A stretch of 64,000 nt of DNA, from the NCBI RefSeq assembly GCF_000204055.1, contig NW_006768829.1:49663-113662 (forward strand). The letters run 5' to 3'. How positions within the stretch are numbered: position 1 is the stretch's first letter; each line of letters begins with the position of its first letter. The stretch is from Melampsora larici-populina 98AG31. Taxonomy: Eukaryota; Basidiomycota; Pucciniomycetes; Pucciniales; Melampsoraceae. Made by a program: the position numbers and the translations under genes. The notes under the pieces were generated by a model. It was not told where the DNA came from. It was given only the letters and a program-made list of their open reading frames with translations, and ran no database searches. Below are positions 33,979-45,407 of this stretch, in pieces.

Positions 33979-35534
33979 AAAATAGATTGGAACACAATTA
34001 CAAAGTCACTGTGGAAAATTTAACTGTAGTGGTTTGAGTTCAAAATTCTTGGTCTGTGCAAGTATATCACAAGACTACAAGGGCCTTCAAGATGTGCTCA
34101 GAAGAGCCCATGTATGTAAGGTTCCCAATTTTACACACCTGTGGTACTTAGAGCAACAAGAATTCAAATCATTACCCTTATTTGATGATCTGCATAAAGA
34201 CAATGATCTGTATAAAGACAAAGAAATCTATACAAAAATGAGCACCATTTGTGTTAGGAAGCTCAGTACTACAACAACCAAAAGTAAGGCTAGGTTGTGT
34301 GGTGCCCCCACTGTTGTGCAACAGCGCCAAAGAAAGTTGAATTGTCAGTAACACAACAAATGTTGTTGTGGCCCAGGGATTTTGTTGTGCGGCAGGTCAG
34401 GCGTAGATTTAATTCTGTGGTGTGGTGTGGTGTGGTGTGGTCAAAGAAATTGCAACATGTGCATTACTGGCCAAAGGTTGTTTAGGAGAACTCACAAAGT
34501 CCCAAAAATGTGTATGTACTTCTTAAACTTTGATCCAAAAACCAATCCAAAGAAATCATCAAACTCTCACAAACATAAAATGAAACCTTTTGAAAAATCT
34601 TAAATTAAATCAAATGACTTTCTCCACACCATTCTTGAAAAAGATAATCATCAAAAAAAATAGGATTCCAGTATAAACAGTGACACCACCCTTCATTCTT
34701 GGTCCATTCATCCACTTACAGGCCTACAAAGTCACTGTGTCAACATTTGTGTAATTTGTGTAGCACATCAACGTGCACACACAAAAGACTTTCCTTAGAC
34801 CCTGTAAAGACCCATCAAAGAGGTGCCACAACAGGTGCATCTTCCCCTTATCAACTGGGACATTGAAAGTCAGTTGACCCCAGCTGATGACAAAGGATCC
34901 CACAAATCCTATGAATAAAGCACTATTCACAAAGGGCGCTCAACAACAATCTCAGTCTAAATCCGACCAACAGACTTTCAGATTTGTTTCAGAACTCTCC
35001 ATGTGTGTATGTCAACATGCTATATGAATATTGACACAGTGAAGTTATGATAAACCCTTGAGCCCTACTTTTTTTTAAACAAAACACTTTGGTATGTGAT
35101 TTTTTTGTGATTTTTTTAAAAAAACAGACAAGTTTTTTAAATTTTATGGTGTTTTTTTTCTGCAAATATACGGTTAACAGCATTTGGGACACCTAAAAAG
35201 GTCTCCCGAGTTTTTAAATCTATGGTATCTTTTGCAACATTGGACAACTTGTTTGACTGTAAAATACCGTAAATTTCTTGACTTGAAACCCCCTATTATA
35301 AAGGCTTCATACAGTACAAATCTAACCTTACCATGTGTTTTTTTTTTGAAAAAAATACAGTCAAACCTGAGCCAATAGGGGGTTTCAAGTTGGAGGTTTT
35401 TATGCATTTTTACACTACAACAAATTGCCCTTTGTTGTAAGATATGTGTGAATTTTTTGAAGCGGGACACCTTTATCTAAATTAAAAACACAGTCATTCC
35501 AATATTGCTTGTTGCACCTGTTTGAAAAAAGAAA
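33979..35534. other. Repeat-rich region with MITE-like pieces
   Basis: No gene is seen. Sequence 34418-34441 is a (GTGGT)n microsatellite. At 34663-34730 a diverged relative of the terminal repeat of the 1232-bp element occurs (GGATTCCAGTATAAACAGTG ... CTTACAGGCCTA). At 35281-35390 a 110-bp structure has perfect 17-bp inverted ends ACTTGAAACCCCCTATT. A wider inverted pair GTTTGACTGTA / TACAGTCAAAC (35250, 35356) overlaps it. The 17-bp end recurs alone near 37025. Confidence 0.5.
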
Positions 35535-36766
35535 GGATCCCGGTATAGACACCCCCCTATTTTGGTCCCTGCACCCCCTTACAGGCCTAAGTAGTTATGA
35601 TTAAGTCTTGGGCCTATGGCCGAGCCTGTCTTCACTCTTGAGCCTTTGTATCAAAATCTCCACATAGACTGTCTCATAAACCGTGATCCCTTCACCTTTT
35701 TCTTTACCAAGAGCCTTTCAATGAGTTTTAGAATACTCCTTCAAGCCTGTACATCCTGGGAAGAAGCTGAAAGTGACCTCTCTGCATGTGTCAAAAAGGC
35801 TGGACCAAAGGCCAATTCTCAGCAAACACCTCAAAAACTTTGCTTTCATCTTTGTACACGTATGACCTCCAGAATTTAACACATACAATGTAGAATGTGT
35901 AAAGTCATTGTCTCCCTTAATTTGTTTACGTGTAAAAAGCTCTGGTCTGTTTCCATAAACAATTGTTCAGATTGGAATTTGTTAACATATGCAATCATTT
36001 TGAGTCAATCAAAATATTCTTGTCAATTGATCCTACTTCCTCATCATGACATTAAACCAAAATGTATGTAAACCTCCCTCTTGGGTTCCAATTTGGTGTG
36101 ACCTTTCAAATCCCTATTGATAAATCTTTCTGGAAGATAATGGCGTGATTTTTGGTTGAAACTGGCATTGGTATTTGTAACTCTCAAGCTCTGTTTCATA
36201 AACCTTTCCCAGGGAATGTCAAGATTCCCTTGATTTGCTAGGCTCAATTGTTTAGGGCCCGTTCGGCTGGAAACCAAATACGGTTTTTGGCCAAATACTC
36301 CACCAAAGCCAAAAATCGTATTTGGCCAAATACGGTTTTTGGTTTTCAACAAAAAGAGCAGCGTTCGGCAACGGTCTTTGATCAAAACCAAAAACGGTTT
36401 TTGATCAAAAAATCTTCAATTTTGAAAAACAGCCCTGAGGCTGTTTTTGAGACCAAAAAGTGTTTTTGGGCTCATTTGCCCCTCCATTTTGATTTTTCAT
36501 TGACCGATTTGGTCGACTGTTTGGTAAACGAAAAAGCCGAATTTCGAGTTTTTCAATCTGCCCCTTGAAAAAGGGCCAGATCGAAAAATCGTTTTTGTGT
36601 AACGATTTTTTCGAAATCCAGCCGAACGGGCCCTTACATTTTTGTAAATAATGCAAGTTTTGTCAGTTTTATCTCAAAAGATAGGACCTTAAGGCTTTAT
36701 CATAATTACTTAGGCCTCTAAGGGGTTGCAGGGACCAAAACAGGGGGGGTGTCTATACTGGGATCC
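35535..36766. mobile_element. 1232-bp TIR element with 8-bp target duplication
   Basis: Terminal inverted repeats are about 70 bp and roughly 90 percent identical, beginning GGATCCC[G/A]GTATAGACACC and ending near a GGCCTAAGTA[G/A]TTATGAT block. The flanks are perfect 8-bp direct repeats, AAAAGAAA at 35527-35534 and 36767-36774. That size points to hAT-like insertion, with the caveat that the sequence is low complexity. No transposase is encoded. A second element is nested inside. Related single ends lie at 7811 and 34663, so this is a multi-copy family. It shares the terminal GGATCCC with the 1146-bp elements, suggesting mobilisation by the same class of enzyme. Confidence 0.82.
36255..36633. 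mobile_element. 379-bp PIF/Harbinger-type MITE nested in the 1232-bp element
   Basis: Perfect 17-bp inverted ends GGGCCCGTTCGGCTGGA are flanked on both sides by the 3-bp duplication TTA (36252-36254, 36634-36636). A TTA/TAA target and GGGCC-type ends are typical of Tourist-like Harbinger MITEs. The interior is a set of repeated and inverted CCAAATACGGTTTTTGG-like blocks. It is non-coding. Insertion into the 1232-bp element gives a relative date: this MITE is the younger of the two. Confidence 0.85.
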
Positions 36767-37202
36767 AAAAGAAAAAGTTTGTGAGCTTGAAACCTAAGTT
36801 CTAACCAGTTAAAACTTGGAAATCAGCTGTATTTCCTTGAATGACAGCCAATTTCAAAGTTTTATCAAGTAAAAACTTAGGTTTCACCTAGTTTCACTTT
36901 TTCTTTTTCAAAACAGAGCAACAAGAAATATCAGAATGGCTGTATGTCTGTTTTACAAAAATTATTTTTTATGAACAACTTGTCCAAATTTTTGAAAAAT
37001 ATGTAAAATATATTATAATCAAACTTGAAACCCCCTATTACTAATGCATAATTTGAGGAGACAATTTTTACTATGCATTATCACAGGTTATACAAATAGG
37101 CATAAATCACCATAATAAATGTTTGTATGCTTTGAGAGGCCTAAATGCATATTTCAATACATTATGATGGGTGTTTTGTCAAAATTATACAACTTTAAAA
37201 AA
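36767..37202. other. Spacer between two transposons
   Basis: AT-rich, no gene. The string ACTTGAAACCCCCTATTA near 37025 repeats the MITE end seen at 35281, followed by a short inverted pair AATGCATA / TATGCATT. No partner end was found. Confidence 0.4.
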
Positions 37203-38348
37203 GGATCCCACTATTTCGAGCCCCCTTAGGAGAACCCCGGCGCCCCTCGGGTTTTGACTATTACCCGCGTGGGCCGACAAAACTTGAAGGTTAGCAGCCA
37301 GATTTTCGCATAGTCGGACCTTTAGGGCTGCTTGCGAGGGCGCATTCACACCACTCTCCCCCGTATGACTTGTTCTGCGCCCTTGGGAGCCCTTGGGTCG
37401 TCAAATAGAGCAACAAAGAATCCAGTCACATCCAATCTCCAGCTATCATTGAGCACCATCGTCCATCAATTCATCAATTCTCTCGATCAAGTCTATCCAT
37501 CATCAATTCAATCCAATCTTTGAATCTTCATCATCACAACAAAAAACCACATTATGTGGACCTAGCATCAATCAATCCATTTCATCTATCTTATCTCAAC
37601 ATCCATCTTCAACCGATACATCATCATATTATCTTAATAATAGTGGAACAGATTCAAAAATTTAAGAGCAACTTGATGTGAATAGAAGAACAGGTCGTCA
37701 TGAAACTTTAGCTATTCGCATTGGAGTGATAGACACCCGAACCAGCCCTACGACTACACGGACATCAAGTAAAGTTGATATACGATTTCAGCAGCCTCTC
37801 ATGTAGATGTAGCCACTTTCCCGGTGACTTATTAACTTATGGTATGCAGTATGATGATCCTTATAAAACAAACCTCTGGTATGACCTTCTTGTGTTATAT
37901 CGGTCTGGTTTTAACCACAGCGCTTGGCTCGTTGCTTATGCTTGGTTGTGGATTATCAACCTACGCCCACAAATGGGTTTGTTTTTTAGGGACTTTGTTG
38001 AATTTACTGCTTGGTACAAGTATTTGGTTTTGCTTTCAATTCATTTGATTTTGGATATCACAAACCATTGTAGTTATTGGTATTTCTAACCTTCTACCTC
38101 AACTGTGATGTTTTATCTTGAATATGTTTACCTGTTCTTTGAATGAAACCAATATCGACTTGGCTGAACCTCAATGAGCTGTAGCGGACGTTCGGTTGAC
38201 TTATAAAATAAGGCGAAATAAACTTAAAGTCGCGCCCCTCAAAGGAGCCCCTTTCTTTCGAAAAGGGGCTACAAATCTCTTGAAGCCCCCCGGGTAAACC
38301 CGAGGGGGGCGCCGGATATCGGATAGGGGGCTAGAAATAGTGGGATCC
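37203..38348 (+). mobile_element. 1146-bp GGATCCC-ended TIR element, copy 2 (inverted)
   Basis: Same length as the copy at 8281-9426 but in opposite orientation, with no difference in the segments compared by eye. Captured gene-like pieces read here on the plus strand: a start-like 63-residue ORF (37332-37523), a polar stretch near 37690-37800 and a three-segment hydrophobic stretch (37839-38048) with near-by GT and AG junctions, as if intron-containing host exons had been taken up. Flanks are TTAAAAAA (left) and TTTGATAA (right). These are the reverse complements of the left and right flanks of copy 1, TTTTTTAA and TTATCAAA. Confidence 0.85.
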
Positions 38349-38938
38349 TTTGATAAATCTTGATTGCTATGTATGTAGTTCACCGCAGTTAGATGCAAAG
38401 ATATTTAACCAGTTGGATTTCTTTGAAAATTGTATGATGAGCTCAGCTTTGCGCATGTAAAAACTATGTGTGTGATATGCGTTATTTGTAGATTAGATTC
38501 TGGAGCACATGTTTCTAACTTGTAAGGCCCTTTGGATGATTTGGATTTGAGACCTGTCATCCCGTTTGGACTTAAATGATTAACATAAAGTAAATATACT
38601 CATCACTCTAAGTAGCGATATATTTTCTTGTGACTTATACCAGGTTCCATGACAAGTTTTTCTAAAGAGATTTGGGAATCGAATTTTTCAAAAGAAATGA
38701 TCTCACTCATTTGTTTTTTTGTTTGAAAAAAATCATTTCTTATATTTCGATCAAAAAAGATTCATTATTAATAAAAATTCATAACATTAATCATAAGACA
38801 GAACAAAAAAGAGATCCAAAATCCAAAGATAACAAAACAAAACAATTAAAACTAGATAGATCAAAAGAAAAAAAAGGTAGCATAATTGTTCGCCCCCCCC
38901 CCAAAAAAACCAAGAAATCCAAATCAAAGAGTCTTATT
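38349..38938. other. Spacer and trailer, no gene seen
   Basis: A/T-rich sequence between the transposon copy and the 3' end of the secreted repeat protein gene. A C run lies at 38894-38903. The plus-strand ORFs at 38672-39161 are Lys-rich artefacts antisense to the gene trailer. Confidence 0.4.
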
Positions 38939-41900
38939 TCATCTTTCCATTAATTTAGGATTATCTTTAACACTTCCCCAAAACCGTTTCATGAAACCTA
39001 AAGAATCCAAAACAAAAAAAAACCTTATCAATAAAACCAAACCCCATAAAGAAAAAACACACACAAAAACTAACCTTGTTTGGATTTTGTTCCTTTCTTA
39101 CCACCAAACCATCTACGAACGACCGTTCCACTTTCTCTTTCGATTTGATAAGCCGTCATAGTAGAAGGATGATCGGTACTAATCTTAGGATTAGGTGTAT
39201 GCATCGGACCCGGAGGAGTGACGTGTTCGTATACAGTCTCAAAGACAGGTGAGAGTGCTGGTGGAGTAGAAGCTGTAGGTTGACCTGAACCGGTAGTAGG
39301 AGGAGTCGTACTAGTGGGATCCGTTGGAGATCGTTTAGTTAAAGGTTTTTGTTGGTTTGCGAAACCAAAGGATGGATCATATTTAGGTGCATAAACTCCT
39401 GCAAATGGGTTTGTGGAGGTACTTGAAGAACTTGATTGAGAGACTGATGAAGAACTTGAAGGATTAGAGGAAGGCGAAGAAGAAGAGGAAGGAGAAGAAG
39501 AAGATTCAGTTGACTTGTTATTTGATTTGGTTTCTTTTGCATTTTTCTTGGACGGATTAGAGTCTTGCATATCTTCTTCTCTTGGAGGAATCGATTGAAC
39601 TGTATTTTCAGCTTGGGTAGGTGAAGGCTTTGATGATAAGTTCAAGTCGGATAATTCGATGAAAGAATGGACCGGATTGTTTCCGGTCTGTGAGATGAGT
39701 GCAGGACCAGTTAGTTCTGGAGATCTCCTATTGACAGTAGGGTCTGAAAGAACAGTATCATTAAGTGAGATCTGAGGCATAGTAGAATTTGATGAGTTTG
39801 AAACTGGATTCAAAGCAGGATCAGGTTTAAGTCCATGGCTAGCAATCAAAGCGTTCAAATCGATCCTGTTCTCTCCAATAGGTTGTTCATTTGTCATGAC
39901 ATAAGGTTGAGGTGATGTTCCAACAGAGAATTGATTGGTAGCTTGAGGTTTTTCTGGAGTAGGTGATACCTCTCGACTATTTCCTCCCAAGTAATTTGGA
40001 AGAGTAAGTCCATCGAGTGAATTAGAAGGTTGGATAGGTAAAGCTCCTCCTGCAGCAGCAAGAACAGAAGCTGGATCATCTGGAATGGGTCTGCAGGCGA
40101 AAGAAATATAACATCTCAGTAAAGAGTGACCATAAAATCTAAAACAAAAATACTCACAATGCGTTGAAGGAATGCCCTAGAGTTGATGTGGAGTTATCAT
40201 CGGACGACATAGCCATTAAAGAGATGGGTAATGCCTTTGTGACCGTATCGGCTGGGATCGATCCTAAAGCAGTAGTAAGAGGACCTCCGACGACTGGTAA
40301 TCCACCTGCAGTGTTTGACGCCATGTTGAGCACGTTGGATACTGCACTTCCCTTCGTCAATGGATCCAATGGTAATGATCCAATCGCACCGGAGACAGTA
40401 CCACCCACGACTGGAAGACCACTAACCGCACCACTGACTGTACCCGTCGCACTTGATAATAAACCACCCTTTGTAAGACCATCGAGAGGGAGAGATCCGA
40501 CTGCAGCTGATAAAGGTCCGCCAACTACTGGTAGACCACCAATAGCACCAGTAGCGGTTCCTGTTACACCTGCCAGCATACCTCCCTTGCTAGAACTATC
40601 GCTAGTGCTTGCGGTGGCTAAAATGTGAGGTACAGGTAAGGAACCCATCGTGTTTGAAAGTGTAGATCCCAAGACCGGAATACTAGAGACGGTTCCAGTA
40701 GTTTTGTCCAATGCACCTGAGAGTGGGGTGACCAAATTGGTGACTGTGTCGAGAGGTAATCCAGACATGATACCAGATAATGGAGCACCAACAACCGGAA
40801 GGCCGCCTACCGTGTTCTTCACCGTCGTAAGAAGGCCTTGACTATCCTTTCCACTGTTAGGTAAAACCGTGCCCACCACACCCTTGATGGTGTCACCAAC
40901 CATGGGTAAAGACTCGAGAGGCCCAGAAAGCCCACTGACAAGCCCGCCTACAGGTCCGTCTGTTAATGCGTCAGTCAAACCAGATAAGGGAAGAGCCTGT
41001 AATACACCTGAAAGCATTCCACCGGCAACAGGAACTCCATTCGCGGTTTGAGTGAGCTTTTCGTCCAGACCGTTGATGAGTGATGGTGAGTGTTGGGCGC
41101 TCTTTGAGCCGGTAGATCCGTTATTAGAAGCATAATTGTTAGAAGGTTGGTTATTGGAAGATGGGGTGGCTTGAGGTAGAGGAATTGGTAGTTGAGACAA
41201 TTCGGTTTTCAGCAGTGCAAGGTCAGTTGGCGAAAGTGATGAGATAAGTTGTGAGAAATCTCGCTTGTTCAAAGCTATCAAAGTGATTGAAAAAGGTAAA
41301 TTTGGAACATTAGATATTTTCCTGAGCGGCTATAAAATCGATCTATGACATAGAGAGAAAGACTTTGCATCGAGAACTTACACATATCACGCTTGAGAAC
41401 ACTCAAGTCTACCCCCAAGTCTAACAGACCACCACCGCCACCACCGCCATTGCCACCACCACCTCCACCACCTCCACCACCGCTAGGAGCACTAGGAGCG
41501 CTTTGAGGTCGATCATTGTTTCTGTTATGACCGTTGCCAGAGTGAAGATTTGTTTGTGATCGTAGACTACCTCCGTTGAGTTGCGTATCAGAGTTCAAGT
41601 GAGTGCCACTTCCTTCATTATAATCTTGTTTCTTTGGCTGCTTATGAGGATGAGGGTGATTTTGTTGCTTTGGCTTAGGAGTATGTTCTGGCTTTGGAGG
41701 AGAGTGATGACGATGTGATGGTTTAGGATTATCATCATCACCTCCATTACCTCCATCATTACCACCACCATTCCCACCTCCACCTCCACCTCCGACGGAC
41801 AAGTTGGCAGCAGCTTTGAGAAGATCACGTGCCTCGAGAGCCATTGGTGAGGGAGTTCGACGCGCCATGGTTGATCGACGACTCATAGGAGAAGGTGTTC

Positions 41901-42137
41901 GACGACCAAAGTATAAGGGATTCATCCTAGGAGATAATGCTCCATTCATATTGTTTTCTGATGGGCGAGGAGAAAGAAGACTGATGCATAAAAAATAAAA
42001 TGAATTAGTAATCTGGCAAAATAATTATGTAAAAGATAATTGACTTACTTTGGATCCGGTGAATCAGGGATCGGAGCTGATAAGCCAACCTGGGCCACAG
42101 ACAACGACGCAACGACGAAGGATTGTGAGAGCTTCAT
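38939..42137 (-). CDS. Large secreted repeat-rich protein (959 aa), possibly wall-associated
   Basis: Exons (5' to 3') 42137-42049, 41980-41382, 41274-40158, 40090-39075 and 38997-38939 join in phase. Residues 1-21 are a signal peptide (MKLSQSFVVASLSVAQVGLS). Residues 30-75 hold RRTPSPM repeats. Then come Gly-rich runs (GGGGGGGNGGG), His/Pro/Lys-rich and Gly-rich parts. Residues about 230-600 contain five or more degenerate repeats with the core GGLPVVGGPLS ... GSLPLD. The rest is Ser/Thr/Pro-rich with long Ser runs, ending in ERESGTVVRRWFGGKKGTKS and a short tail GFMKRFWGSVKDNPKLMER. There is no transmembrane helix or catalytic domain. Compositional bias and hydrophobic repeats suggest a structural or surface protein; function is unknown. 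ORFs on the opposite strand (40164-41051) are shadows of the repeats. Confidence 0.8.
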
Positions 42138-43367
42138 ATTGATGAATAAGTGTTAAAGGTTAAGTAGTTTCGAGGGAGACGATTAATGAGTTCTTATTGA
42201 GGAGTAAAGGATAAGAGGCGATTTGAAAAAAGTTGAATGCGAGCAAAGGAGATAAGTTTAGAGGTACAGCACAGCTGTTTCAAATGAGAATGAGAAAGGA
42301 GGAATCGAATTTGTTGGTTTGAAAGGCGCAGCTCCCAAAGGTTTGAAGGTTTTAAGAAAGCTTATTGATTGATTAAAGAAGAATAAAATAGTCTTATTGA
42401 TCTGAAGAGCACAGCCCTGAATGTTTTCGATATGAGGATAGAGGATAGGATAGGTGTTAAGAAGTTCACGACTTGGAGTAAAAGACCTGGGACCTGATGG
42501 AGAAAGCAGTACGTTTTATATCCCATTTGGTTTCGCCTCCATCTCAGTGTTATCAGTGTTGCAATGGATGGCAAGTTAGAGAAGTGATGACAGCCACAAT
42601 GCTTTGTGTAGGCTGAAGGTTCTGTTCGTTCAACTCGGCCTCAGTTAGTCACAAACTCAAACAGAGTATCCGATGTGTCAATGTGTGTGTCTTTGCGTTG
42701 TGAGTCGCCCTCAAGATCGGTAAAAGTAGAGTAAGCAAGCCGTTAGTTGATATCGCCATCTAATGATTTAGGTGGATGGCAATTGGATACATCCTATTGA
42801 TCAGTCTACGAGCTTTCAGGCTGGTCACAGACAACGCGGCAGATATGAAGCCATCTGAGCTCAGCCGGTATTGAAATGATCGACCGCTAGATCCAACCAA
42901 ACCTCCACGCCACCTGAAAATAGGGATTTCGATTCGGACCACTTTCTTTCTGATATGGCTCATTGCTTCATCATGGTAGTGGGCTTCATGACGGTATGCT
43001 AAGAAAGATTTCTGATTGTCTGTTTTGCTTCAAGCGACACATCTCCAAAGACAAAACAAAGCGCAAAGATGTAGCTTGTGGGTGTGACTTTTCAAGTTTA
43101 GTCAGTGCCATGGACATAGCGCTTGAATAAGATGCGCTCAAAATGACTAAGAAGTTGGGTTTATACGAAGTTGATTTGAGAGGAAAGCAATTCGCCTTGA
43201 AAGGCTCAGCACAGCTCAGCGCTGTTTGAGATCGTCTGCCTGTTAAGTGTGACCTAAGAAGCCTTGCCTTAACTCAAGCTTAACCAAAATATTTTTGCAT
43301 CCCATTCCTTGCAAATTGTAAATATCTCGCTGACCCCACCACCACTTCAAGTTCCAGACTCAAGATC
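42138..43367. promoter_or_regulatory. Divergent intergenic region
   Basis: About 1.2 kb between the secreted repeat protein gene (leftward) and the AIM11-like gene (rightward). No gene or TIR is seen. Leader sequence for the leftward gene contains A/G-rich plus-strand runs (C/T-rich on the sense strand). Confidence 0.35.
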
Positions 43368-44238
43368 ATGAGTTCTGACTCGACGATCAACCAAACCTCA
43401 AATGATAAACCAAACTCAAGATGGCAAGACTTATCATCCGAAAAGAAATTTGGATTAATCACACTTTTTTCATTAGGATCAGCTTTATTGATTACTGGTA
43501 ACCATTAATTTTAAATTTTATCATCAAAAACTCTTGCTTTGGTTTAAAAAGATTTTTTTGATCAAATTTTTTTTGATTTAAATTTTTCTTTCTTGGTTAG
43601 GTAGAACTGCAAGAGCACTTACTAAACGGATTCCTAAATTCACTGGTCAACCAATTCATTCAAACCAAACTTTATCTTCAACTTCTCAAATACCATCAAC
43701 TCAACCAAAACTACAACCATCAGCTCACTCTGATATTTCTATAAACCCATCTTCAACTGAAACCCTTGCAACAACTCATCAAACTTTTTGGGATAACAAA
43801 TCAATTTTATGTATAAAAGATCCAAAAGAATCAACTGAACAACCAGAAATTAATTTCAACCCAGGATTAGATGCTATCAGCGCACTAGGTATAGCTACTT
43901 TAATAGTTTTAAGCACAAGTACTTTAACCATTAAGATCTTAAGTAAAAGGTGGCAATTAGATTCATGGAACGATTGGAGAATGTTTATCCAAGGTGGATG
44001 TCTTGGACCGATCTTGATTCCAAACGGTTGGAAAGAATGGGCTCAAGATCGAATTCCTAAATCTTATCAATTTTCAAATTTAAAAAATCATCAATCAGAT
44101 CTTGAAGAAGAAGAATCTCATCAATGGGAATGGAAACAAAAACTTGATCTTGAATGGAAAGAAGAATTTAATAGACGTGAAATAGAAAGAAAAGAATGGG
44201 TTTATCAACGTGAATTGGCTGGCAAACGGATTTGGTAA
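43368..44238 (+). CDS. AIM11-like two-pass membrane protein
   Basis: Exons 43368-43497 and 43601-44238 give 255 aa. Hydrophobic helix 1 spans about residues 28-44 (FGLITLFSLGSALLITG), followed by RTARALTKRIPKFTG. A polar Ser/Thr/Gln linker leads to helix 2 at about 132-156 (LDAISALGIATLIVLSTSTL). After it comes KILSKRWQLDSWNDWRMFIQ and a highly charged C-terminus (EEEESHQWEWKQ, ERKEWVYQRE). Two helices with a basic segment after the first and an ALGxATL motif in the second match the fungal AIM11 family of mitochondrial membrane proteins of unknown function. The linker and C-terminal extension make it longer than typical AIM11. The assignment is moderate. Confidence 0.6.
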
Positions 44239-45407
44239 AGGTTCTTTGGGTGAAGGTTTTGGTCCTCCTGCTCTCGTCGGTTTTATATCGATATGTATTC
44301 ATCATTCAAAAATCATGATATCTTGGGATATACCCTTATCGTATTGGTATGATTCTAGATCAAAAGCACGGGTTTGGTCGAGCAACTCCTTAAGACAACT
44401 CAACTATCAATCTCGATCAAGGACCGTCGTCTTGCTCATACCCAAATGGATTCTGACTATAACGAGGATCCGACTCGACTTACTGTGTGACTGGGGTTCC
44501 AAGCCTAAAATATTGCTACAATATGCAACAATCTAATCAAACCTGGGACCCATGTAAAAGTCACAAAAAAAACTTATAATCCTTGTGATCATTTCTAATT
44601 GCTGCCGTATCATACCATCAGGTTCTGTCATGTTATATTGTACATCAAGTCTTTTTGTTCAACTTTTTGTTTTGTGATCACTGCAATTTAAGAAAACAAC
44701 ATGAAGTTTGATAAATGAGTAAGAAGAATTACCATTGGTCAACATTGAGTTTTGCTTTGATGATATTTATCGATAAACCATGAGGAATGTAGTTTAAAGG
44801 TTCCGTGAATAGATAGAGCCAATCACGCTCCTGAGATGGTGATCAAAGGAGAACTCTTAAACCCGAAAGGAAACCCAAACTGACGTCTAGCTCTGCAGAC
44901 GCTTCCAAGCCCTAGGAACTATTGTTGGTTTGATGAGATTCTAGGTTGAGATATAGGTGCCTATAAAGATTTCGACATCTCATGACCAATATCTCAAAAT
45001 CCCAATTATCACAATGATCTTCCTGCCCACACATCATTTCCAAATTCTATCCAGAATTGAAATTCGAAACCAATGACATTCCCAAATTCAGTGACAGTAC
45101 TATATATTTATCAATCAATCAATCTGATGAATCAACCTGATAAGAAAATGAATGAAAAGAAAAGAAAAGAAAACATATTTACAAGTATCTTTAGATCTAG
45201 CACCAAAAAAAATAAGAAATAACTCAATTTTAAAAAGAACAGAAAGTTTTTATCTCCATCTGAAAAAAAAATCTTAAATAAGAAAAACAGTAAAGAAAAA
45301 AAGAATAGATCAAATAAGATCCCATATAATAAACCCATCAAAAAAAATTAAAAAAAGCAAAAACTTCAATCATATGACGAAAAAAACACCTAGATCAATT
45401 CATGTGT
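44239..45407. other. Convergent intergenic region, no gene seen
   Basis: Trailers of two convergent genes. Sequence 45130-45370 is very A-rich on the plus strand. The plus-strand ORF 44210-44536 overlaps the end of the preceding gene out of frame and has no domain. Confidence 0.4.

Noticed and set aside
36044..36656. ORFs on both strands
   Set aside because: They read through the inverted repeats of the nested MITE; mirrored ORFs on both strands are an artefact of palindromes.
40164..41051. Plus-strand ORFs of 60-154 codons
   Set aside because: They are antisense shadows of the GC-richer repeat region of the 959-aa secreted protein gene.
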